This document shows positions 20,263 through 29,553 of a stretch of DNA of 64,000 bases, piece after piece. Position 1 is the stretch's first letter; the number at the start of each line of letters is the position of its first letter. The translations under genes were made by a program, and so were the position numbers. This DNA is from Flavobacterium sp. (GTDB lineage: Bacteria; Bacteroidota; Bacteroidia; Flavobacteriales; Flavobacteriaceae): assembly GCA_018401995.1 (NCBI GenBank), contig JAGYJR010000005.1, positions 60,584 through 124,583 of the forward strand. Reading direction: 5' to 3'. Under the pieces are notes generated by a model. It worked only from the letters and a program-made list of their open reading frames with translations. It had not been told where the DNA came from and did no database searches.

Positions 20263-20463
20263 ATGGCAATAGTAGTTAATAGATGTGATGATGGCAAGGG
20301 TGAAAGTATTAAAACCAATGAACTTTCGGAAGAAGTGAACCTGGCACAGCCAGTTTGTCCATTTTAAGGCGGAAAGGCAAAGCCTTGGTACGTTTGGTAC
20401 TTGAAGCCATTTGTAAGTCTTGGGTGTCAGCCGGGTGATGTTTTGGAATATGTAGAAGAATAG
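20263..20463 (+). pseudogene. Small XRE-type helix-turn-helix regulator, frameshifted
   Basis: DNA-binding partner of the DUF2975 protein. MAIVVN at 20263, then in shifting frames DVMMARVK.., NELSEEV, GTASLSILR-like text, GKAKALVRL.LEAICKSL and CQPGDVLEYVEE ending with TAG at 20461-20463. This is the usual layout of the 66-residue YozG-like Cro/CI regulators found after DUF2975. About three indels account for all breaks. Confidence 0.65.
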
Positions 20464-20464
20464 A

Positions 20465-20497
20465 AAAACCTGACAGGTTTCAAAACCTATCAGGTTT
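20465..20497 (+). terminator. Hairpin terminator or dispersed repeat after the HTH gene
   Basis: AAACCTGACAGGTTT and AAACCTATCAGGTTT face each other across 20465-20497, giving a long stem with one mismatch. Similar AACCTGACAGGTT palindromes are common between flavobacterial genes. Also placed to terminate valS from the opposite strand. Confidence 0.6.
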
Positions 20498-20515
20498 TGA
20501 ATAATATTAAACTCA

Positions 20516-23111
20516 TTAAACTTTGTTCACAAAAAAGTCATAATTTTGCTAAGGCGTCGGCCTGGTTCGTTGGTAATTCTTGTTCAGTGCATGCAAGTCC
20601 CTAGTCAAGTCATTTGTGTGAGCATGAGGGCCCTTTCCGTGTAGTTTAACTCTTCCGGTTAATTTTTGCAATTTCTGCTTCTGCATCGATGTTTCTGTGT
20701 TGGAATAAAATGTTCATTCGATTTCACACGATACGATAACGCCATCTGCTATCCGCAGCATATTCGCGCGTCGTCAGTTTCTAACTTCTGGTCTGGCGGA
20801 ATCAAAATACATTACGACGCTTTTTCGTTGTTTACTGCTTTTTAATTCCATCCCCAGCATCTTCCAAACAGGAGATGTTTTGTCTTTACAGATGGTTTCT
20901 AATTCCAGAAATTACTTCAGTTGCCAAATCAAAAAGTGATATTAATTTTCGTCAGAATGCTTTGAAAACATTACTCATACTATCGGTAACGTTTTGCCAG
21001 CGTTCTTTCTGCAATATGATGCCAAATTTCTCACTATTAAAACAACATGAACAGATGTAACAATTCATTCGCTTCTAACATTCAAGTTACTTTCAGAGCA
21101 GCAAAGCGCGTCAAATTAGTTTATTGAAGTATCATTGAAGTGTTTAAAACCACGAGACGAAATCGCATCCCCAACAGTTAACGCCGAAATCGCCCGTTGC
21201 GCGTCTGATAATCTGCTGTTATCAAAGGAATTGTCTTCAATTTCGCTAAGAGGTTTGTTCCGCAACTTTACCGCTTCATGCTGGTGATCCCGCTGCGCCA
21301 GGCGATGCGGTTGTGTGCATCGCTGGCGCCCCAGCCCGCTGGTGTTATGTATTCAATTTATTAGAAACCTTACATAAGCAATTTTGTAATTCTTCGTCGG
21401 AATAAATATCATTTCCTAACAAACATATGTGATCCAGCTTTGAACTCCATCTACAATTTTAAATTAATCCCAGCCAGTTCAAGCAATTACTAAAATTCAT
21501 TGATTTTACCATTATGTTTTAATAAGACAATCAGGTCAGCTCACGTTTACCAAAAATAAATGGTTTTTCGCCTGCATATTCGTAACCGGCGATAATCATA
21601 CGCGCAACCCAGAAGAATAAAATATCTGGACCCGTAACTAAATCATTCGTAGGATAATAATATTTAAAATCTTCACTTTCTGGATTTAAAACACCACCAA
21701 AAACCGCCATTGGCCATAACCAAGATGAAAACCAAGTATCTAAGGCGTCAGCGTCTTGTGTTAGGTCGTTTATGGTTAATTGTTTATTGTTGGTTTTGGC
21801 TTGAGCTAACGCTAAAGCTTCTTCTTTGGTTGCTGCTACTACAAAATCTTCTTTTCCATCGCCATAATAATAAGCCGGAATTTGTTGTCCCCACCACAAT
21901 TGACGTGAGATATTCCAATCACGAATATTGTTTAACCAATGTGCATACGTATTATTGAAACGACTTGGATATAATTTGATTTCGTCTGATTCTAAAACCG
22001 CTTTGATAGCAGGCTTTACTAATTCTTCCATGCTTAAGAACCATTGGTCTGATAATCTTGGTTCGATTACTGCTTTGGTTCTTTCAGAAGTTCCAACTTT
22101 ATTTAAATGTGTTTCGGTTTTTGCTAACGCTCCAATCGATTCTAATTCTTTCGAAATCTCCTCACGAACTACGAATCTGTCTTTTCCTTGATAATGCAAT
22201 CCGAAAGAATTCAAAGTAGCATCTTCGTTGAAAATATCGATGATTTCTAAATTGTGTTTATCACCTAACACTTTATCATTCGTATCGTGAGCTGGTGTTA
22301 CTTTTAAACAACCGGTACCAAATTCTATATCTACATACTCGTCTTCGATGATTGGCACTACTCTACCGCAAATAGGAACGATTGCTTTTTTTCCTTTTAA
22401 ATGTGAAAAACGTTCATCATTTGGATTGATACAAATGGCAGTATCTCCAAAAATCGTTTCAGGACGAGTTGTAGCAACCGTTAAAAAATCTTCTGAACCT
22501 TCAATTTTGTATTTGATGAAATATAATTTTCCTTGACGTTCTTCGAAGATTACTTCTTCGTCAGACAAAGTCGTTTTAGCTTCTGGATCCCAGTTTACCA
22601 TTCGAAAACCGCGATAAATCAAACCTTTGTTGTATAAATCCACAAAAGAATGAATTACAGAAGCCGACATATCATCGTCCATCGTAAACTTAGTACGACT
22701 CCAATCGCAAGAACAACCTAACTGTTTTAATTGCTCTAAGATGGTTCCTCCGTATTTGTCGGTCCATTCCCAAGCGTGTTTTAGGAATTCTTCGCGTGTT
22801 AAATCGTTTTTATTGATGCCTTCCTCTTTTAACTTGGCTACCACTTTAGCTTCGGTTGCAATTGAGGCATGGTCGGTTCCTGGCACCCAACAAGCGTTGA
22901 AGCCTTTTAAACGCGCACGACGAATTAATACATCTTGAATGGTATTATTCAACATGTGTCCCATATGTAAGACTCCCGTTACGTTTGGTGGCGGAATTAC
23001 AATGGTGTACGGCGTTCTGTGGTCGGGTTTGGATGAGAAATAATCGTTTTTCATCCAGTAGTCGTACCACTTTTGTTCTACTTCTTTAGCGTTGAATTGT
23101 GCAGGAATCAT
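20516..23111 (-). pseudogene. valS: Valyl-tRNA synthetase; 3' third frameshifted
   Basis: Charges tRNA-Val; class Ia synthetase. The clean part (21531-23111) encodes 526 residues with the [16 protein letters not shown] motif (HMGH is the HIGH equivalent) near 40-55, the editing-domain [15 protein letters not shown] near 210, TPAHDTND near 270, and the [12 protein letters not shown] and [13 protein letters not shown] segments near 400-470. It stops shortly after [15 protein letters not shown]. The KMSKS loop and C-terminal domains should follow. In 21530-20516 only scraps are readable (GNDI..DEEL near 21410, LSEIEDN near 21240, SYRVKSNE.FIP near 20710, ADALAKI near 20555). Full span is about 865 codons, the normal size, so true truncation of this essential enzyme is unlikely. 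Confidence 0.85.
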
Positions 23112-23121
23112 TATATCGTTT

Positions 23122-23168
23122 TCTTGTTAAATTGTTGAATCGTTGAACGGTTTAATCGTTCGTTTTAA
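23122..23168. repeat. TTGAATCGTTGAA-type low-complexity repeat upstream of valS
   Basis: Short units of the form (A)TTGTTGAATCGTTGAACG / TTTAATCGTT repeat in the 5' leader of valS. The same word pattern is familiar from intergenic regions of many flavobacteria. No specific function can be assigned. Confidence 0.4.
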
Positions 23169-23302
23169 CATTCCAAAATTTACTTTGGTATGTTTTTTGT
23201 ATTAACCATGTTGCAAAAGTAACGATAACCTATAAAATAAAAAAAGGAATTTATTGGTACTTTGTGTGTAAAGTTATAATTTTACACGAACCTATTAATT
23301 TT

Positions 23303-23704
23303 ATGATAATGAAAAATGTATTACAATGGTTAACTGTTTTTTTAATTGGTTTTACATCTTTTGCCCAAGAAGGTGCTAAAATTGAGTTTAAAACAGAAAC
23401 TATCAATTATGGAACGGTTGTTAAAGGTGAAGATTCGGGTATTCGTTATTTTGAATTTACGAATACAGGTGATGCTCCTTTATTGATTACCAATGTACGT
23501 TCAAGTTGTGGTTGTACGATTCCAAGTTATCCAAAAACACCGATTGCTCCTGGAAAATCCGATAAAATTGAAGTGAAATACAACATGGCAAAAGGTCCGA
23601 TAAGCAAAACCATAACCGTTGAAACTAATGCGGTAAACATACCCAAAGGAGTTGTTCCGTTGCGTATCAAAGGAACTGTTATAGAAAAAGAAATTAAAAA
23701 ATAA
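23303..23704 (+). CDS. DUF1573 domain secreted protein
   Basis: Secreted Ig-like (ASH/MSP-type) domain protein of the DUF1573 family. Signal peptide MIMKNVLQWLTVFLIGFTSFAQ (the start could be 23303 or 23309; the in-frame start at 23264 puts charged residues before it). The family hallmark is present: FEFTNTGDAPLLITNVRSSCGCTIP, followed by PIAPGKSDKIEVKYN. At 133 residues it is a minimal one-domain member with no lipobox. It is monocistronic and convergent with the aspartyl protease gene. Role unknown; such domains are thought to bind proteins or envelope components. A second DUF1573 gene lies at 26721-27215. Confidence 0.85.
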   Translation: MIMKNVLQWLTVFLIGFTSFAQEGAKIEFKTETINYGTVVKGEDSGIRYFEFTNTGDAPLLITNVRSSCGCTIPSYPKTPIAPGKSDKIEVKYNMAKGPISKTITVETNAVNIPKGVVPLRIKGTVIEKEIKK

Positions 23705-23707
23705 ACG

Positions 23708-23733
23708 AAAGCCTCTTAATTGAGGCTTTTTTA
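23708..23733. terminator. Bidirectional terminator
   Basis: AAAGCCTC (23708-23715) pairs with GAGGCTTT (23722-23729) and is followed by Ts. It lies between two convergent genes; the minus-strand gene ends at 23731, inside the T run. Confidence 0.8.
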
Positions 23734-25053
23734 TAACACTTTTTCTAACTGAAATTTGAATTTTAATAATTTACCTTTTCTATTAACTTCTATTGTTATG
23801 TATTTGCCTTCTTCAGATTGAAAAAGATCGGTGATTTTTTGGATGTCAAGATTGTAAGCCTTCTGTTTATTGATGGAAACTAATAAATCCCCTATTTTTA
23901 ATCCCACACGATCTGCTATTGAATTTTTTCGAATAGCATAAATTTCAAAAATGGGTTTCAACTGCATATTATTTTTCACACGTTTTAGTGATTCCAAATA
24001 GACAAAATCATCAGAACTTGTTATTCTAAAGTTATAAGGCGTTTTATTATCATCTTTTTCTATCAACTGAGAACCTGCATGTTGAAACTCAACTCCAGCC
24101 ATATTGTAGCTAAACGGAACAGTATAGTTTTTATTTTTCTGAAAATAAACCAGTTGATTGGAATAATCTATAAACCAATTAAATCTTTTCAACACTTCTC
24201 CTCCCAATGAGCCACTTCTACCCTTAACCAATTCCAACATTTTAACAGCAGTACTATCAGGATAAGAAACTATTGCTTGAGGCAGTTTGAAGTCATCAAT
24301 ATTCAAATAGTCAATTCTAGATTTTTTCCCTTGGATATCACCACCTAATCCTCGACCTAAAATATCAAAAAAGAAATTGGAATTAGATTTTATAGAATCA
24401 TTTTCAAACAACCATAAACCATCGCCCAAGCCTGTATCCATTAACAACATTAAATTGTAATTTTCGTTTGTACTCAAACCAATAGTGCAATTTAGATAGG
24501 GTTTGCCATTTATAAGCGTAATAGCTTTAGTATTGTATTTTTTTAAAAGAGAGAGACTAGATTGGTCTTGTTTGTCATAAACAATAATCTTTTTCTTTAT
24601 ATAATCAATTTCAATGAGATGATTCCTAAAAAAATCGGAACCTAAAACACCATTAACTGGAACACCAATTTTATTGACTAAATTGATATTATTATCCAAT
24701 ACAATTAATGTTTTGAAATTTAAGTTTTGGTAATTCCCAATCTGAATTCGATTGTTTTCAGAATACATTCCTATGATAGGCTCATTTTCTGTAACACCTT
24801 TTAACTTAATCTCTTTAACATTATAAAAATCTATGGAATCCTTTTCTGGAATACTAAAGAGTAAATTACGTTCTGAACCAGTATCTAAAATGAATTTCAA
24901 TTCTTTATCGTTAACTTTTGCGTTAATTATAATTAAGTTATGAGTAAACTCAAAAGGTATAATTTCCTTATCATCAGCTAGTTGCCATTGCCCAAACAAA
25001 GCGTTAGGAATTAGAGAAAATAAATAAACGTAAAAAAAGAATTTCACAAACAT
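23731..25053 (-). CDS. Retropepsin-like aspartyl protease with C-terminal PDZ domain
   Basis: Exported peptidase of the Bacteroidota aspartyl protease/PDZ family. A signal peptide (residues 1-21, ending ALFGQ) is followed by two pepsin-like lobes, each with a DTG triad: FILDTGSERNLL near residue 57 and LLMDTGLGDGLWL near 205. Each is followed by a hydrophobic GVLGSDFF or GSLGGEVLKRF flap-like segment. The last 90 residues form a PDZ domain (GLKIGDLLVSINKQKAYNLD). Both catalytic Asp are present, so activity is plausible. It is 440 residues, convergent with DUF1573. Substrate unknown. Confidence 0.85.
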   Translation of the reverse strand: MFVKFFFYVYLFSLIPNALFGQWQLADDKEIIPFEFTHNLIIINAKVNDKELKFILDTGSERNLLFSIPEKDSIDFYNVKEIKLKGVTENEPIIGMYSENNRIQIGNYQNLNFKTLIVLDNNINLVNKIGVPVNGVLGSDFFRNHLIEIDYIKKKIIVYDKQDQSSLSLLKKYNTKAITLINGKPYLNCTIGLSTNENYNLMLLMDTGLGDGLWLFENDSIKSNSNFFFDILGRGLGGDIQGKKSRIDYLNIDDFKLPQAIVSYPDSTAVKMLELVKGRSGSLGGEVLKRFNWFIDYSNQLVYFQKNKNYTVPFSYNMAGVEFQHAGSQLIEKDDNKTPYNFRITSSDDFVYLESLKRVKNNMQLKPIFEIYAIRKNSIADRVGLKIGDLLVSINKQKAYNLDIQKITDLFQSEEGKYITIEVNRKGKLLKFKFQLEKVL

Positions 25054-25176
25054 TAGAAAGTTTTTTTAAAGTTATAAAAATGATTTCAGAATTATTAATT
25101 TTTAACCAATTTTAACCCTTGTCACTATGTTTATGATAAAAAAAATTGCAAATTTGCAAATCTTTAAATAAAAGTT

Positions 25177-26376
25177 ATGCCAACAATATCTAGAAAAGGT
25201 TTAGAAATGCCTGAATCGCCAATTAGAAAATTGGTTCCGTATGCTGAATTAGCAAAAAAGAAAGGAAATAAAGTATACCATTTAAATATTGGTCAACCCG
25301 ATATCAAAACGCCTCAAGTTGCTTTAGATGCAGTTAAAAATGCTAACTTAGAGGTATTGGAATATTCACATTCTGCTGGTTTTGAAAGTTATAGAGAAAA
25401 ATTATCTCAATATTACAAAAACCAAAACCTTCCAATTGATGCACAAAACATTATTATAACTACTGGAGGTTCTGAAGCTTTGTTATTTGCTTTAGGAAGT
25501 ACCATGGACACCGATGATGAAATTATTATACCTGAACCTTTTTATGCCAATTACAATGGATTTTCAGTTGCATCTGGTGTGAAAATTGTTCCAGTTATTT
25601 CGTCTATTGAAACTGGATTTGCATTGCCTCCAATAGAGGAATTTGAAAAATTAATTACACCAAAAACTAAAGCTATTTTAATTTGTAATCCAGGTAATCC
25701 AACAGGATACTTATATTCTGAAGCTGAAATTAATCAATTAGCTGAAATTGTACAAAAGCATGATTTATTTTTGATTGCTGATGAAGTGTATCGTGAATTT
25801 ACTTATGACGGTTACCAACATTATTCTGTAATGAATGTTGCTGGATTAGAAAATCATGCTATCATGATTGATTCTGTATCGAAACGTTTCAGTATGTGTG
25901 GCGCACGAATTGGTTGTATAGTTTCTAAAAACAAAGACGTAATGGCCGCAGCAATGAAATTTGCTCAAGCAAGATTAAGTCCACCAACGTATGCACAAAT
26001 TGCTAGTGAAGCTGCTTTAGATACACCACAAAGTTATTTTGATGAAGTAATTAAAGAATACAAAGAAAGAAGAGATATTTTAGTTGCTGAATTGGAAAAA
26101 ATCGAAGGTGTTGTAGTTGCCGTTCCTAAAGGAGCTTTCTATTGTATAGCTAAATTGCCAATTGCAAGTGCAAACGATTTTGCCCAATGGTTATTAGAAT
26201 CCTATGATTTAAACGGAGAAACAGTTATGGTTGCTCCTGCTGCTGGATTTTATTCATCACCAAATGTTGGTCTAGATGAAGTACGAATTGCTTATGTTTT
26301 GAAAAAAGAAGATTTAATTAAATCTGTACGAATTTTAAAAGAAGCTTTATCTGTTTACCATCAATATTCTAATTAA
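25177..26376 (+). CDS. Class I/II pyridoxal-phosphate aminotransferase
   Basis: Fold-type I aminotransferase, probably acting on aspartate or other amino acids with 2-oxoglutarate. Recognisable segments are HLNIGQPDIKTP near 34, TTGGSEALLFALGS near 92, the ICNPGNPTGYLYS block near 170, ADEVYREFTYDG near 200 and the PLP-binding Lys in DSVSKRFSMCGARIG near 235. The 399-residue length is normal. The start fits a TTTAAATAAAAGTT leader. It is convergent with the nusB operon. Exact substrate (AspC-like or other) cannot be fixed from motifs. Confidence 0.88.
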   Translation: MPTISRKGLEMPESPIRKLVPYAELAKKKGNKVYHLNIGQPDIKTPQVALDAVKNANLEVLEYSHSAGFESYREKLSQYYKNQNLPIDAQNIIITTGGSEALLFALGSTMDTDDEIIIPEPFYANYNGFSVASGVKIVPVISSIETGFALPPIEEFEKLITPKTKAILICNPGNPTGYLYSEAEINQLAEIVQKHDLFLIADEVYREFTYDGYQHYSVMNVAGLENHAIMIDSVSKRFSMCGARIGCIVSKNKDVMAAAMKFAQARLSPPTYAQIASEAALDTPQSYFDEVIKEYKERRDILVAELEKIEGVVVAVPKGAFYCIAKLPIASANDFAQWLLESYDLNGETVMVAPAAGFYSSPNVGLDEVRIAYVLKKEDLIKSVRILKEALSVYHQYSN

Positions 26377-26394
26377 TTACTAATTATAAATTGA

Positions 26395-26430
26395 AAAATC
26401 CCAAATAAATATTTATTTGGGATTTTTTTT
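26395..26430. terminator. Strong bidirectional terminator
   Basis: A perfect 16-bp inverted repeat with no spacer (26395-26410 against 26411-26426), flanked by As and Ts, lies between the convergent aminotransferase and yajC genes. Confidence 0.85.
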
Positions 26431-26445
26431 ACAATTTATCTAGAT

Positions 26446-26718
26446 TTATTTACTCTCGTTAAGCTTTGCACTTAATTCAGAAGAAATTGCTGATTTTTCC
26501 ATTTTAATTTTACCAGCCATGGTTTCAATTACAACTGTAGTTTCTGCCATTTCAGCTATTTTACCGTGAATACCAGCTTTGGTTATAATTCTATCACCAA
26601 CTTTTAAGCCTTTTTCAAAAGCTTTTTCTTTTTTGGCTCTTTGTTGTTGCGGACGAATTAATAAAAAATAGAAAATAGCTATCATTAATAGCAACTGTAT
26701 CGCTAAGGTTGAATTCAT
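26446..26718 (-). CDS. yajC: Preprotein translocase subunit YajC
   Basis: Accessory inner-membrane subunit of the SecDF-YajC complex. 90 residues: one N-terminal helix (about 4-20) leading directly into the family signature FLLIRPQQQRAKKEK, then the small soluble domain with GDRIITKAGIHGKIAEM. Third gene of nusB-DUF1573-yajC, 2 bases after the DUF1573 stop. Confidence 0.93.
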   Translation of the reverse strand: MNSTLAIQLLLMIAIFYFLLIRPQQQRAKKEKAFEKGLKVGDRIITKAGIHGKIAEMAETTVVIETMAGKIKMEKSAISSELSAKLNESK

Positions 26719-26720
26719 AA

Positions 26721-27215
26721 TTAATTGATTATAGTTTTAGTTCTTGATTTTGCTGGTGTTGTTCCTTCTCCTGCCTTAACATTTGCTTTGATAACAAAAG
26801 TTTCTTTGCCATTTTCTGTATTGGTAGTTAAAGTAACTGTTTTACTTTGCATACCTGATTTTCCAGCTGGGTCAAAGGTAACTTTAATTGGTGCAGATTC
26901 CCCTGGTTTTAATGGTTGTTTTGGATAATCTGGCACAGTACAACCACAAGTAGCTGTAGCACTAGAAATTAATAAATCTGCTTCTCCAACATTTTTTACA
27001 ATGAATTCAGTTTCAACTTTAGCGTTAGCTTCAATCATTCCAAAATCATATTCTACTTTGTCAAATTCTACTTTTGGTAATTTATTTGCCAACTCTTTTT
27101 CTGCTTCAATCATTTTCATATCTTCTTCAGTAATTTTTGCTGAACCAGCATCGTTACAAGAAATGGTTGCTAAAAGCATTGAAACAGCAACTAAACTTAA
27201 GGTTTTTCTTAACAT
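26721..27215 (-). CDS. DUF1573 domain lipoprotein
   Basis: Lipoprotein with a DUF1573 Ig-like domain. Lipobox LLATISC (Cys20) follows a Lys-led hydrophobic stretch. The domain has VEYDFGMIEANAKVETEF, ADLLISSATATCGCTVPDYP and KPGESAPIKVTFDPAGKSG. 164 residues, ending in a Lys/Thr-rich tail. Sandwiched between nusB and yajC, the standard flavobacterial arrangement. It resembles the gene at 23303-23704 but has a lipid anchor. Function unknown. Confidence 0.88.
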   Translation of the reverse strand: MLRKTLSLVAVSMLLATISCNDAGSAKITEEDMKMIEAEKELANKLPKVEFDKVEYDFGMIEANAKVETEFIVKNVGEADLLISSATATCGCTVPDYPKQPLKPGESAPIKVTFDPAGKSGMQSKTVTLTTNTENGKETFVIKANVKAGEGTTPAKSRTKTIIN

Positions 27216-27235
27216 AATTCAATTCAATTTTTAGT

Positions 27236-28177
27236 TTATAATAATCCTCTACCGGCTTTTGTTAGTCGGTTATTTTTTTGATAATCTTTTACGATGTTAT
27301 CTAAAATTCCGTTTATAAAAATACTACTTTTTGGTGTAGAATATTCTTTGGCAATTTCTAAATATTCGTTAATAGTTACTTTTACTGGAATAGATGGGAA
27401 TTTCAACAATTCACAAATCGCCATTTTTAAAATAATAGTGTCAATTTCGGCAATTCGCTCGGTATCCCAATTTGGTGTTTTGTCTATATATTCTTTTGAA
27501 AGTTCTACTTCATTCAAAACCGTTTTTCTAAACAAATTTTTCACGTAATCTTTGTCATCTAAATCTTTGTATAATTTAGTTACCAAAAAAGTATCATTTT
27601 CAGATTTTAGTTGTTTGATTTGTTTTAAAACTAAAGTATTAATAGTTGGTAAATCATCTAACCAAGTCAATTTATAATCTTCCAAATAATCATAAAGTTT
27701 GTCATTTGGAGCAATTACTTCTGAAAACAAATCAGCAATAAAGTTCTTATCGTCATTAAAACTTGAAGTAGTTGCATTCATATAGTCTTGATACAATTCA
27801 CTAGTTTTAATTGCTTCCAACAATAACAAAATCACATCATCATTTCGTTTCCAATTGGAAATTGTTCGCTCATCAATAGCGTTTTCTAACGATTCACTAT
27901 TAGCTAAAAGTGTTAGGAGTTTGTTTTCAACAAATTTTCTATTGGGATTTCGTTCTTCTTTGGTAGCCAAATGTTTTTTGGAAGCCAAGTCTAAATATTC
28001 TTCTTCTTTTAAACGAATTTCTAGTAAAGCTGATAACATTAAAAGATATAAATCATACATGTTTTCGATACTTTGAAATAAGAACTTTTCTTCTTTATCA
28101 AGGTTTTCAGATTCGTGTTTGTGCATGGCGTAAATCCCTTGCATTACTTTAATTCGGATATGTCTTCTGTTTAACAT
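27236..28177 (-). CDS. nusB: Transcription antitermination factor NusB (extended Bacteroidota form)
   Basis: RNA-binding factor of the rRNA antitermination complex, acting with NusE/S10. The N-terminus MLNRRHIRIKVMQGIYAMHK is the NusB arginine-rich start. The C-terminal NusB fold is clear (about 220-300, with RIAEIDTIILKMAICELLKFPSIPVKVTINEYLEIAKEYS and GILDNIVK). At 313 residues it is more than twice the E. coli protein; the middle 170 residues are an acidic helical insertion usual in Bacteroidota. First gene of the nusB-DUF1573-yajC operon. Confidence 0.92.
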   Translation of the reverse strand: MLNRRHIRIKVMQGIYAMHKHESENLDKEEKFLFQSIENMYDLYLLMLSALLEIRLKEEEYLDLASKKHLATKEERNPNRKFVENKLLTLLANSESLENAIDERTISNWKRNDDVILLLLEAIKTSELYQDYMNATTSSFNDDKNFIADLFSEVIAPNDKLYDYLEDYKLTWLDDLPTINTLVLKQIKQLKSENDTFLVTKLYKDLDDKDYVKNLFRKTVLNEVELSKEYIDKTPNWDTERIAEIDTIILKMAICELLKFPSIPVKVTINEYLEIAKEYSTPKSSIFINGILDNIVKDYQKNNRLTKAGRGLL

Positions 28178-28260
28178 ATTGGGTAAGAACTTTTAAAATT
28201 AAGAAAGCGAAAGAAGATCTTTCTTTCGCTTTGCAAAAATACAATTTTATTTAAAAGGTT

Positions 28261-29364
28261 TTACTTCTTTAACTCATTTTTTGCATCATCAATGCGTTTT
28301 TGAGCTACAGAGAAAGCCGCTTGATGCGTTGTGATGTTGTTATCATCTGCAAATTTGAAAATTTCTAAAGCGGTGTTATAGATATTTTCTGTTTTCTCCA
28401 TAACCTGAGCATTCGTCCATTTTACCAATTCAGAATACACATTAATTACACCTCCAGCATTGATTAAGAAATCTGGAGCATATAAAATTCCTTTTTCTTT
28501 CAATAATTTTCCGTGAACCAATTCGTTAGCTAACTGATTGTTTGCAGCACCCGCAATAATTGACGCTTTGATTTTATCAATGGTGTTATCGTTAATTGTA
28601 GCTCCCAATGCACAAGGTGCGTAAATATCAACTTCAGCGCTGTACAAATCATCGCCAGTGAAAATTTTAGCTCCATATTTCGCTCCAATTTGGTTTACTC
28701 TATCTTGATTGATATCTGAAATAGTAACAATAGCACCACTTTCTGTTAAGTGTTGCACTAAAACTTCACCCACGTGACCAATTCCCTGTACCAATACTTT
28801 TTTGCCTTCTAAATTATCAGAACCATATTTGTATTTAGCAGCTGCTTTCATCCCCATGAAAACACCGTAAGCTGTAACTGGAGATGGATTTCCAGAACCG
28901 CCTCTTTCTACAGAAATTCCAGCAACGTGTTTCGTAACTTCATTTACTGTATCCATGTCTTTGGTTTCCATTCCAACGTCTTCCGCTGTAATATATTTTC
29001 CAGATAATGAATCTACAAACTGACCAAAACGACGCATCAATTCTGGTGTTTTTTGCGTTTTAGCATCACCAATAATTACTGCTTTTCCTCCGCCTAAATT
29101 CAATCCTGAAATCGAATTTTTATATGTCATTCCGCGAGACAAACGTAAAACATCATTTAAAGCTTCCCATTCATTGGTATAATTCCACATTCTTGTTCCA
29201 CCTAATGCTGGACCTAAAACTGTATTGTGTACACCAATAATTGCTTTTAATCCTGTATCTTTGTCGTGACAAAAAACAACTTGTTCATGTCCGTCAAATG
29301 AAACTTGACCAAAAACGGGATCTACTTTATGTAATTCGTTTGCTTTTAATAAATCTGCTGTCAT
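28261..29364 (-). CDS. Glu/Leu/Phe/Val dehydrogenase (leucine dehydrogenase-like)
   Basis: NAD-dependent oxidative deamination of branched-chain amino acids. 367 residues: catalytic domain with GPALGGTRMWNY near 49, the glycine-rich SGLNLGGGKAVIIGD near 85 (its Lys is the expected catalytic residue), TAEDVGM near 120, then a Rossmann domain with VQGIGHVGEVLVQHL near 190. APCALGATIND and AGAANNQL segments are typical for the leucine/valine branch. Both flanks have intergenic space, suggesting its own promoter. Confidence 0.9.
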   Translation of the reverse strand: MTADLLKANELHKVDPVFGQVSFDGHEQVVFCHDKDTGLKAIIGVHNTVLGPALGGTRMWNYTNEWEALNDVLRLSRGMTYKNSISGLNLGGGKAVIIGDAKTQKTPELMRRFGQFVDSLSGKYITAEDVGMETKDMDTVNEVTKHVAGISVERGGSGNPSPVTAYGVFMGMKAAAKYKYGSDNLEGKKVLVQGIGHVGEVLVQHLTESGAIVTISDINQDRVNQIGAKYGAKIFTGDDLYSAEVDIYAPCALGATINDNTIDKIKASIIAGAANNQLANELVHGKLLKEKGILYAPDFLINAGGVINVYSELVKWTNAQVMEKTENIYNTALEIFKFADDNNITTHQAAFSVAQKRIDDAKNELKK

Positions 29365-29553
29365 GTGTTTTGATTTTGAAAATTATTCAATTTTGTTACG
29401 CAATAATACGGATTAATTTAAAATGTTTCAAAAAATTATATTTATTTTAGCAATTCAATAAGCATTCTTTGTTTTTACAGAGAATATGACAATAAAGAAA
29501 GTGTAATAAATTATAGCTTTTAATAACAATACATCAGTTATTCCAAAATTTAA

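Noticed and set aside
21531..23111. Biologically truncated 526-residue valyl-tRNA synthetase
   Set aside because: The missing KMSKS and C-terminal parts are partly readable in the next 1,000 bases in other frames, and the full span has normal length.
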